Shown in pieces: positions 8,512 to 15,934 of a stretch of 15,934 nt of DNA. How positions within the stretch are numbered: position 1 is the stretch's first letter; every line of letters starts with the position of its first letter. Location of the stretch: NCBI GenBank assembly GCA_019677205.1, contig JAAMXY010000314.1, forward strand, positions 1 through 15,934, in the 5' to 3' direction. Made by a program: the position numbers and the translations under genes. The notes beneath the pieces were generated by a model. That model saw nothing but the letters and a program-made list of their open reading frames with translations. It was not told where the DNA came from and did not search any database. This stretch comes from Pinguiococcus pyrenoidosus. Taxonomy: Eukaryota > Sar > Pinguiophyceae > Pinguiochrysidales > Pinguiochrysidaceae.

Positions 8512-8724
8512 CTCCGTAGCGTTTGCGCGGCGGACCAACGGCGAAAGCGCGTTTGAAATCGGTTTTGGCGCGCAAATGAAGTACGGACTTACAAGCGGGC
8601 GCAACGCCCAACGGGTACCTTTTGGTACTGCAGAGGAGTACGAGATCTTCGACGCACAAAAAGGGCCCAAAAACACAAAAAGCGCCACAAAAAGTCGGCT
8701 GAATTCGGCCGTTTGGGGGTGTAA
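8512..8724. promoter_or_regulatory. Compact divergent promoter between TIM10 and the UvrD-type helicase
   Basis: This 213-bp spacer serves two genes. It contains TTTTGGCGCGCAAA (8563-8576), whose core TTTGGCGCG fits an E2F/DP site. Two perfect small inverted repeats follow: GGGCG-CAA-CGCCC (8597-8609) and GTACC-TTTT-GGTAC (8615-8628). CACAAAAAG occurs three times in direct orientation at 8655, 8674 and 8686. Which gene these elements serve cannot be told. Confidence 0.5.
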
Positions 8725-11700
8725 ATGAGGGCTTTGCGGCTGGTTTTGCTGCCCTGCGTCGTCATGTGGTGTAGAATAGCGCGTGCATATCGATACGCGC
8801 GCCCAGTGCGCAGTCTGCGGCGATTGTTGGCCTCCAAAGACTCGTTTCCCACTCCAAAAGACGCCTGGGCAGCCGAATTTCCGCCGCCGCCGCCCAGCTT
8901 CGACGCCGAAGAGGAGCTGAAGCGGTTTCAGGCGGACATGGAGACCTTGCCAGTGCCTGAAGACCTGGATTTGCCGCCTCCGCCGCCGATGGAGGATCAG
9001 CCTTTGCCGCCGCCGCCTTCGCAAGCGCCACCGACGCCCAACTTGAGTCTGGAAGAGCTCATTGAAGGTGCGCCGACACCGATCCTGATGATGCAGACCT
9101 GCAAGTGCGGTACATACGGGTGAAAACCCACTTGTAACTGTGTGACGCTTGAGGGATTCCGCGGTTTTTTTTGTTGTCTGTTCATCCGCGCTGGTTTCTC
9201 TTGGAAAGCGACCATGAATAGACTGGCGTCTAATATTCTGGGATGATTTGAATGGTTTTTCGTTTCCTGATGTGGTGCTGTTCGCAGGCCTCAACACGGC
9301 GCAGATGGAAGCAGTTTCCGCGCCGGTGGACAAAGTGGCGGTGGTGAGCGCGGGGCCTGGCTCCGGCAAGACGAGAGTTTTGACCCAGAGAGTCGCGTGG
9401 TTGCTGGCAACCGGCGCGAGCCCCCGGCAGGTCATGTGCGTGACGTTCACCAACAAGGCCGCTGCCGAGATGAAGGAGCGCCTTGGCAAAGTGTTGGGCG
9501 ATGAGCGGCGGAGTCGGCAGCTTACGGTGGGCACGTTCCACTCCATCTGCTCGAGGATCCTTCGCAGCTACGCTTCGGAAGTCGCCAGCGCCACCAGCAT
9601 GCCTTTCAGCTCGGACTTTACCATCTATTCTCCCAATGACTGCATCAAGGTACTGCCAACAACAGTTCCTGCGCGGCGGATCATCGTCTCTACCCCGTCC
9701 TCGTTCCTTCCGTCCGTTTTGGAAGCTGCTGACCTCTGTCTGCATTGGCCTGCACTCGCAGGTGGTGAAGGAAGTCGCCTCGCGGAACGGGATCACCCTC
9801 CCGCCGGCTCGTGCCGATGTGACGAAGCTGGTCAATCGCCTGCAGCGACTCAAGCAGGAGCAAATGGAGGCGTCCATATCCGGGAAGCCCGCAGCGGATG
9901 CGGGCGGCAAGGCACGAGGCGCCCCCAAGAGAGGGCCGCAGGTCACCGAGGAGAAGCTGGTTCAGCTCTACGTCGAGGAGATGCGCGCTCGGAACGCGGT
10001 CGACTTTGATGATCTCATCCTCCTCGTCTGGCTGCTTCTCTCGCGAGATGCCACCTCCAGGGCGGCTCTGCAAGATCGCTTCCGCCACATCCTGGTGGAC
10101 GAGTGGCAAGACACGAACATCTCTCAGTACTCGATCGTGAAGCTTCTCTTTCCGGAGAAGCTTACGGGAGACGCCCACTCGCTATTCGTGGTTGGCGACA
10201 TGGATCAGGCCATCTATGGCTGGCGCGGCGCTGCGAAGGACACCATCAACAAGCTGTTGCACGATTTTCGCTCCGTCAAGGAGCGCTACCAACTCAACGA
10301 GAACTACCGGTCCACCAAAGAGATCACCACGGTGGCGTCCGCTGTCTTGAGGAAGACCGCCGCAACCAAGAGCATTCCCGGGTCGTCATCGCGCCGCGTC
10401 CGCGTCGTGCGACTTGTCGACGACGAGCAGCAGGCGTCGTTCATCGCCAGGGAGATCAAGATGGTCTTGGAGGGCCAGGACGTGGCACGCACGGGCGGCG
10501 TCCTCAGGGCTCTGCAGAAGCTGCCGGGGAAGGTCCAAGAAGCGACGGTGCCCCCAAGGGACCTCGGCGGCATCTGCCAGGCGCCGCGCGCCGGGCAGCA
10601 GGTCGCCGTTCGAGACGAATCGGACGACAATCTTTGGCACCGAGCGGAGGTGGTGAAGGCGACGCAGGAATCAAATAGGAAAGACTTCTCGTGCGTTCTG
10701 AGATACGCCGACAACGGGGATGAGGACGCCTTCACGCTCCCAGATCCCGACGTCAAGGTGGTCGCCAAGGGAGGCAGCGCTGCCTCCGATAAGCCCGCGG
10801 ACACGCGCGATTGGACTTGCGGAGTCCTGTACCGAACGAACGCGCAGAGTCGCGCGCTGGAAGCGGCCTTGTCGAAGCACGACGTCAGCTACGTCTTGCA
10901 GGGGAGCCGGGCCTTCTTCGCAAGGAAGGAAATCATGGACGTGATGTCGTACCTCAGACTGTTGGTCAACCCGAATGACCAGGCCGCGTTCGCCCGCGCC
11001 GTGAACTATCCGCCACGAGGCTGCGGAGCGGCCACGGTGAACGCGTTCCTCGAGTGGGACAAGGGCACGAAGGCGACGATCGTAGACAAGCTCCAGGTGC
11101 TGCTGAGGCTCGCAGACGAGGGCGAGATAGATAAGAAGACGGCAAAAGGGAAGGCGAAGAAGGACGCGTCCGCCCCGGGCGCTGCTTCGGAGGCGATCGA
11201 CTGCCCTTTGAACAACCGGCAGCGCAAGGCTCTGCTGACCTTCGCGCTCATCTGGAAGAGCCTGGCGGAGAGGGTGGAGACGAGCTCTCCAGATCAGCTC
11301 ATCGCCGAGGCATGCTCCAGCGCGGGCATATTCGAGCAGATCAAGCTCGACGCTGACACACCGACGGAGTCGGAGGATCGCTTCGAGAACCTGCGAGAGC
11401 TGCAGAGGTTTGCGAGTGAGATTTCCAGCGACCCAGCCATGGAGATTGACTTTTCAGACAGCGACTTAGTAGAGGATGACGGCGCGGACGCCAGGGAGTC
11501 AGACACGGCAAGCGAGGAGGCCGACGCGGTGGCAGTGGGACCGGACGCCCTGCGCCTTTTCATCCAGAAGGCAGATCTCTCCACCGATACCACGGAGAGT
11601 TCTTCCGAGGACGGCATTCCGCCGGTGCGATTGATGACGCTGCACGCGAGCAAGGGCCTCGAGTTCAACGCGGTGTGGCTCACCGGCGCAGAGGAGGGCT

Positions 11701-12038
11701 ACATTCCGATGAAGCTGGAGGATTCCGACCTTGCGGAGGAACGTCGCCTCCTCTACGTCGGCGCGACCCGCGCGAAGGAATGTCTCACCATCACGTGCCG
11801 CGCGACGCTCACGCGCCCCGACCGCCCGGGACAGCCGGAAGCTGCCAAGGTGTCGCAGTTTTTGCAGGTGCTGCGAAAGGACACCAAGCTTCCCGACGAC
11901 GTGATCCAGTGGGAAGACGTCACGGGGGACGACTGGGAGGCGCACGAAACGAAGGCCACGGGAAGTAGCAAGGGTGGAAAGTCGAAGCCGTATCCGTACT
12001 GGAAGATGAAGCAGAAGAAGAGCAGCGCAAAGAGATAA
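8725..12038 (+). CDS. uvrD: UvrD/PcrA-type (SF1A) DNA helicase with organelle-type N-terminus and internal Tudor-like insert
   Basis: Proposed exons are 8725-9067, 9288-9649 and 9762-12038 (993 residues). Residues 1-21 are a hydrophobic leader ending ARA, then YRYARPVRSLRR and a Pro-rich linker, suggesting plastid (or mitochondrial) import. The helicase body starts at about 109 (LEELIEGLNTAQMEAV). Motifs are present in order: I AGPGSGKT (136-143), Ia VTFTNKAAAEM, Ib TFHS, II VDEWQDT (347-353), III GDMDQAIYGWRGA (from 380), NYRS (416-419), YRTNAQSR (about 590), V TLHASKGLEF (861-870) and VI LLYVGATRAKE. The family's usual motif II Tyr is Trp. Residues 476-584 are an insertion not found in PcrA/UvrD, containing a Tudor-like segment. 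An acidic Ser/Asp/Glu stretch precedes motif V, and the C-terminus is basic. Expected role: 3'-5' DNA unwinding for repair or replication-fork clearance in an organelle. The first donor could alternatively be at 9110. Confidence 0.88.
10482..10808 (+). other. Insertion in helicase domain 2A with Tudor-like segment
   Basis: In bacterial PcrA/UvrD only a few residues join the helix after NYRS (here EIKMVLEGQD) to the strand before YRTNAQSR. Here about 109 residues lie between them. The core (10593-10763) reads GQQVAVRDESDD, then WHRAEVV, then VLRYADNGDEDAFTLPD. This is the alternation of small beta strands with a W-x-R-A-x-V and a Y-x-D-x-G-type turn seen in Tudor/Agenet-like barrels. No GT-AG boundaries in a fitting phase suggest that it is an unspliced intron, and its frame is open throughout. 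The fold call is by eye. Confidence 0.55.
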
Positions 12039-12596
12039 CAGTGAATAGAGCGCGATGAAGTATCTGCTGGTCGTCGTCGCGAACGGAGAGCAAATCCACA
12101 GGAGAAGACCAAGAAGCTCTCCGTGTCGTGCGCAAAACTCCCAACGCATTTCATCTTCTCCTTCATCCATACCTTGAGCCCAAAGACAGAGCAGAAGATC
12201 CCGTCCATGCGGGAGACTGGCGTCAAGACTCCGCCGCCGAGAGCCCATCTTCCTTTTCCCTGCCATCCCGCAATCCTTCCTTCGGCGTCCCGATCCGCCA
12301 AAATCAAAACTACATACATCTTAACAGAAATTTTACTAATTGTCTCGAACTATTCCTGACATTCTAAATTTTCCCCTTCGGAAACTCGGAAGCTTTTGGG
12401 AGAACCGCGCCTTTTTCCCCCTCTCTGCTCCGCCGGCTGTGTTCCCTGGCCCTCGCATGCCCCTTGCCAGGTCTTGCTGTTGATGTGGCGCGCAGGGCCC
12501 AGGCCGTAGACGACGAGTGACGTGGCGTTGCTTTCAGCGATAAGTCAGAACATTTCCGCCGACATCGATCCCGCGGGGCTTCCAAGGGCCTTTCAG
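12039..12596. other. Spacer between UvrD-type and EF-hand genes
   Basis: This 558-bp interval separates two genes on the same strand. It holds the helicase 3' UTR, an AT-rich patch at about 12296-12375 that stands out from the GC-rich surroundings, and pyrimidine-rich stretches near 12410-12425. The EF-hand reading frame stays open upstream of its ATG back to about 12510, and TTTCAG sequences at about 12532-12537 and 12591-12596 could be splice acceptors. An unseen upstream exon is therefore possible. Confidence 0.45.
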
Positions 12597-13481
12597 ATGC
12601 GTGGAGTGCAGGATAGGCCGCGGCGGGCCTCTGAGCACGAGGAGGCAGCATTGCGCAGGCAGGAAAGCGAGGAAAGGGCGCCGTCGGAGGTGTCCTTCCA
12701 GATGGATCCGTGCTACGAGCTGTCCATTGCAAGGGCTTCGCCGCCTCTCCGCGTCCAGTTGAGTCCTTCCGACATGCACGCTCTGCGCCTCCTGGCGAAG
12801 ACCCTGGCCAACAGCATGCTGCGCCTGGTGCTGGGCTGGAAGAGACTCGGGCGGCACTCGGAGGACGGCGCCTTGGCCGTTTTGCAGCATGTTCGCAAGG
12901 TCGCGCTGAAGAAGGCGGACAGCTCCAAGGACGTGTTGAGCCGCAGAGGCTTTGACGGCTGCGTGCTGGCTCTGGTGGACATTGATGAGTTGGAGAGAGC
13001 GCAGCAGGCCATCTGCTCTGCGCCGCTCGACGCGCTGTTCCGCGCGCTGGACCGGAATCACGCGGACGGCATCGATGTGCGGGAATTCATCATCGCTTTC
13101 AGCGTTCTCTGCGGAGGGTCCAAGTCGGTGAAGCTGGCCTTTGCCTTCGAGACCCTTGACGCGAAGCGCGAGGAGCAGCTGGACCGGCAAGAGCTTCGAC
13201 GCCTCTTCCGCTCGTTCTTGACGGCGCTCAGCTCCTTCAGTTTGGGGATGAGCGAGCAGGAGAGGGATGAGAAGAGCGTTGCCATCGAAGCTGCGGCGGT
13301 GTGGGCATCGGAAAGGGTCTTCGAGGTTGCTGGCATCAGTGATCCCGATCGGTGCACCTTCGGCGACCTCGCGACGTGGTATGACGCGGAGGGCATTCGA
13401 AAGGCGCCGTGGCTGGAGCTCCTTGATCTTCGAAAATGGACCTCAGAAGGAGAGAAAGGGAACGAAGATGTTGATACTTGA
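12597..13481 (+). CDS. EF-hand family protein with degenerate calcium loops
   Basis: The first in-frame ATG gives 294 residues. The N-terminal 40 or so residues are charged and probably disordered. The middle resembles EF-hand pairs of the calcineurin-B/CBL/NCS type: LDALFRALDRNHADG then IDVREFIIAFSVLCGG, followed by KLAFAFETLDAKREEQLDR and ELRRLF. Loop 1 (residues 152-163) keeps D1, N3, I8 and E12 but has Ala at position 5 and its Gly shifted by one. Loop 2 (188-199) keeps D1, L8 and E12 but has Lys at 3 and no Gly. A third possible loop near SDPDRCTFGDL is weaker still. It may thus be a structural adaptor or a weak calcium sensor; the partner is unknown. No signal peptide or membrane span is visible. 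The true N-terminus may lie in an upstream exon, because the frame is open to about 12510. Confidence 0.72.
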   Translation: MRGVQDRPRRASEHEEAALRRQESEERAPSEVSFQMDPCYELSIARASPPLRVQLSPSDMHALRLLAKTLANSMLRLVLGWKRLGRHSEDGALAVLQHVRKVALKKADSSKDVLSRRGFDGCVLALVDIDELERAQQAICSAPLDALFRALDRNHADGIDVREFIIAFSVLCGGSKSVKLAFAFETLDAKREEQLDRQELRRLFRSFLTALSSFSLGMSEQERDEKSVAIEAAAVWASERVFEVAGISDPDRCTFGDLATWYDAEGIRKAPWLELLDLRKWTSEGEKGNEDVDT

Positions 13482-13844
13482 GGAGAAGCGTTGCGACGAT
13501 GACGAACGCGATGGTGTGGGGAAGGACGAAATGAAGATATGCAGGAAAAATGAAGATCAGAAAGGTGATAAATGCGAGGGTTGGAGAGACGGAGAGACGG
13601 AGAGACGGAGAGACGGAGAGACTCAGAAAGCGGGAGACTGAGAGACTGAGAGACTCAGAAACCGGCAGACTGAGAGATGCGGCATAAGAAGAGAAGTGCA
13701 AAGAACCAGAAACACATTCATGTGCAAGGCAATACACGCAACTTCACCGGCTGCCATCTAAACCAGCCACACTGTGCATGATTTTACATACTGTACATTA
13801 ATCACCTAACCACTCCTCCGCTATTTTAGCAATCTAGTATTCTG
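13482..13844. other. Convergent spacer with GA-rich minisatellite
   Basis: This 363-bp interval lies between the stops of the EF-hand and metalloprotease genes. It is purine-rich on the plus strand in its first half, holds the tandem array at 13583-13677, and becomes AT-rich near 13780-13844, as expected for 3' UTR sequence. An open frame continuing through the array is repeat-driven and not a gene. Confidence 0.5.
13583..13677 (+). repeat. Tandem 8-bp minisatellite GGAGAGAC and decayed copies
   Basis: Five perfect head-to-tail copies of GGAGAGAC occupy 13583-13622. They are followed by a second, imperfect series built on GAGACTGA (about 13632-13677), interrupted by CAGAAA. The arrangement suggests slippage expansion followed by mutation. 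Confidence 0.9.
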
Positions 13845-15617
13845 TCAAGCCATCGATGCTTCCAACAAGGCCTTCCCAGCCCAGAGGAGGGCCACATCCT
13901 TCCGCTTCCACATCAGCTTTCTATCAAGTCCCTCACCGTCCCAGTCAAATCCCGCAGCAAAGAGCACCTCCGGCGCGTTCGACACGCTGGCGATCCTGCT
14001 CTGAAAAGCCCTGCTGGTTGCCCGAATGCTCTGGAACTTCTCCTCGGACAGGTTCTCAAGGATGTTGCTGAAGACCTTCAAAATCAGCTGCGCCGCAGCC
14101 TGCCGCCGTTGGCTGTCCGCACTGCCTTGCGCAACTGCCAGGTCTGCTATCGTCTTCTGAAGCCTCTCCCCAGCTGGTCCCATCCCTTGCAAGCTCTCCT
14201 GCAGCAGGAGCTGCTCCTCCGCCGTCGCCGCCGCCGCCGCCGCTTCTGCCGCCTCTTCCGCCTCGTCTGCCAGCTTCGAGTCTCCTTCTCGTGCAGGCTC
14301 CTCTGGGTGCCGTGCCTGGGGCTGGATTTCCGGTGCCGCTTCCACGCCTCCTTCGATATCCATTCGCTCGCCGTCGTCGTCACCTTCGGCGACTCGCAAG
14401 GTCGGTTTCGCTTCATCTCCAGCGGCAGCCTGCTGCCCTTGACCAGGTGAAAGGTGTTGCGGCGGAGGCGTGGATTTCTCCTCGTAGCCAACCTCACACT
14501 GCAAGCAGGAGCATGCTCCGCCAAAGTCTCCTGGAGTATGGCTCGGCGTTTTCGCTGGGCCTTCTGAGTGCGTCGTAGGCCGGCCTGGCGACAGCTCTCT
14601 TGTCCGCGTCTGCTGATGCCTTTCTGCGGCGGCAAGAGCCGCCATGCTCCTGGCCGGGGCTGGCGGAGCGTCCAGCGACGCATCGCTCGCGTTCGGTGCG
14701 TCTTCCCTTCGTCCAAGCACGTGCGTCCCGCCTGCGGAGGCGCCAGGGCGGTCTCGATTGACACGGCTGAGATCCCGAATGCGCATCCTGTTTCCCTCCG
14801 CTACGTGGCTGCCAGCTGCGCGGTCGAGACCAAGCACTTCTCGATCGGTGGGGCGCACCCGCCGCCCGTCGGCGGTGTAGCCAGCCGAGCGTCTCCAGTC
14901 CAGCGCATTGGCCTCCCGCTCGATCTCGCGCATCAGCATGTAGAACTTGTCGTCGTGATCGCCGTGAACGTTGTGCGCCAGCTCATGGAAGAGCACGTTG
15001 CGGATGTTGAGCAGCTTGCGGAAGCCCTGCAGGTCGTCCGTTCGCAGTCGGAGGCGAATCCGCTGACCCTTGTTCTCGTTCAGCCCCAGCACGCAGACCT
15101 CGGAGACGCCGACCTGGCCCTCGGGGTACATCTCGCACAGCTCTCCCACTTGCCACTGGTACTTCTCCATCACGCGCAGGACGCCGGGGTCCGTTGCGAG
15201 CTCCTCGAGGATCCGCTGCGCCCGGGCCACGTCTGGAAGGCCTGCGAGGGGCACCAGCGCGCCAAAGCCATAGACTCTCGGCGCAGAAGCGGCGCTGTTC
15301 TGCACAAAGACGCCCGGGTTGGCTGCGCGCTGCTCCTCCATCCGCCGGATTTTGTCCGCTTTGGCCTCCGCTCGGCGCAGCGTCTGCATCTCCGCTGTGG
15401 TAGAGCCCAGCAGCACGAGAGACGCGTCCTCCGGCTGCTGTAGCATCGCTGCAAAGCTGGCGTCGCGGACTCTTCGGCCTTGGTACAGCAGCTTTAGCGA
15501 TTCGGGCGCGAGGTCCAGGCGCTTCGCGAGGCTATCGCATAGCGCTGCTAGCGAGCTGACGGCCTGCTTGTCCTCCCTGAGCACCTCCTGCCCCCGGTGC
15601 GCGACGCTGAGGGCCAT
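13845..15617 (-). CDS. Ubl-WLM-PUB metalloprotease (Wss1-like DNA-protein crosslink protease family)
   Basis: Single exon, 590 residues from ATG 15617; the same frame is open to an ATG at 15812, adding 65 residues of atypical composition. Residues 1-72 resemble a ubiquitin-like fold (LKLLYQGRRVRD, LVLLG). A WLM domain spans about 105-250, with the zinc site HELAHNVHGDHD at 211-222: ligands H211, H215 and H221 and catalytic E212. A disordered region of Pro, Gln, Ala and Glu follows, containing a CSCLQC cysteine cluster (about 369-374). A PUB domain closes the protein (about 505-570: FSNILENLSEEKFQSIR, AFQSRIASV, EVLFAAGF). PUB domains bind the C-terminal tail of Cdc48/p97, and WLM proteases of the Wss1/SPRTN type cut proteins crosslinked to DNA. 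Expected role: ubiquitin/Cdc48-linked proteolysis in the nucleus. All key residues are intact. Confidence 0.9.
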   Translation of the reverse strand: MALSVAHRGQEVLREDKQAVSSLAALCDSLAKRLDLAPESLKLLYQGRRVRDASFAAMLQQPEDASLVLLGSTTAEMQTLRRAEAKADKIRRMEEQRAANPGVFVQNSAASAPRVYGFGALVPLAGLPDVARAQRILEELATDPGVLRVMEKYQWQVGELCEMYPEGQVGVSEVCVLGLNENKGQRIRLRLRTDDLQGFRKLLNIRNVLFHELAHNVHGDHDDKFYMLMREIEREANALDWRRSAGYTADGRRVRPTDREVLGLDRAAGSHVAEGNRMRIRDLSRVNRDRPGASAGGTHVLGRREDAPNASDASLDAPPAPARSMAALAAAERHQQTRTRELSPGRPTTHSEGPAKTPSHTPGDFGGACSCLQCEVGYEEKSTPPPQHLSPGQGQQAAAGDEAKPTLRVAEGDDDGERMDIEGGVEAAPEIQPQARHPEEPAREGDSKLADEAEEAAEAAAAAATAEEQLLLQESLQGMGPAGERLQKTIADLAVAQGSADSQRRQAAAQLILKVFSNILENLSEEKFQSIRATSRAFQSRIASVSNAPEVLFAAGFDWDGEGLDRKLMWKRKDVALLWAGKALLEASMA

Positions 15618-15934
15618 GTTGCGTGAGAGTGGCGCTGCGGCGCTGGGGAAAAAGGCCCACGAGAGTTCGAGAGAACGCGTCCGTCTGTCGCGACGTTCCA
15701 GAAGTGCGGCGATTGAAAGGTTTAAAAGACGGCAGTTGGCAAATGGAGAGCGAGAAGAAGCGTCTAGAAAATCCGTTTTGGAAGTGATTTGAAAAAGTGT
15801 ATTGAGTGGCATTGCTGATGGATATTCTTAAATTGTCATCTCGAGAAGAGTACATTAAAATTTTGCTCATTACCTCTGCCGAGCAAAAGGTTTGGGGATG
15901 GAAAATTTAGAAATGCATCATTAATAGTAACGGC
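15618..15934. promoter_or_regulatory. Upstream region of the metalloprotease gene to window edge
   Basis: This 317-bp stretch should contain the 5' UTR and promoter of the minus-strand protease gene. The metalloprotease frame remains open to 15812, so part could be coding if a longer form is made. From about 15790 to the edge it is AT-rich, with no recognisable gene, repeat or RNA. Confidence 0.4.

Noticed and set aside
13267-13737. Open frames running through the GGAGAGAC array
   Set aside because: The repeat keeps frames open and gives low-complexity peptides (repeated Glu/Arg/Asp or Ser/Leu/Val); there is no independent coding support.
14568-15443. 291-codon plus-strand open frame opposite the WLM protease
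   Set aside because: The opposite strand encodes an intact HExxH zinc protease; this frame has no family features.
1-15934. Bacterial operon, CRISPR array or mobile element
   Set aside because: Spliced genes and eukaryotic families exclude a bacterial operon; no regularly spaced repeats, transposase, reverse transcriptase or terminal repeats were found.

Overview
The window looks like nuclear DNA of a eukaryotic alga with a complex (secondary, red-lineage) plastid. Genes are interrupted by short GT-AG introns (about 50-220 bp). Products include a kinesin, a RING-H2 ubiquitin ligase, a mitochondrial small Tim chaperone and a pentaspan glycoprotein-like protein. A RelA/SpoT alarmone synthase starts with a signal peptide followed directly by a GFRAP sequence, which resembles the signal peptide plus A/G-F-x-P type bipartite plastid targeting of heterokonts, haptophytes and cryptophytes. 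A bacterial-type UvrD helicase also has an organelle-type N-terminus. The lineage cannot be fixed further from sequence alone.

Layout: kinesin N-terminus (-, cut by the left edge); four-TM RING-H2 E3 ligase (+, 658-2159, five exons); EF-hand RelA/SpoT homologue (-, 2672-4747, single exon); pentaspan prominin/tweety-like membrane protein (+, 5648-7948, three exons); TIM10 (-, 8085-8511, three exons); UvrD/PcrA-type helicase (+, 8725-12038, three exons); degenerate EF-hand protein (+, 12597-13481); Ubl-WLM-PUB metalloprotease (-, 13845-15617). Strands mostly alternate, giving three head-to-head pairs (kinesin/RING, RSH/pentaspan, TIM10/UvrD) and three tail-to-tail pairs. The arrangement is compact and not operon-like, so neighbours need not share a pathway.

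The most unusual points are two proteins with rearranged domain orders. The alarmone synthase carries a canonical EF-hand ahead of a dead HD domain and an apparently intact synthetase domain, whereas plant CRSH enzymes carry their EF-hands after the synthetase. The UvrD-type helicase has about 109 extra residues inside domain 2A, and this insert contains a Tudor-like stretch. If both proteins are plastid-targeted, the window encodes a possible calcium-controlled ppGpp synthase and a modified plastid genome-maintenance helicase. All functional statements are homology-based readings by eye; no search was run.
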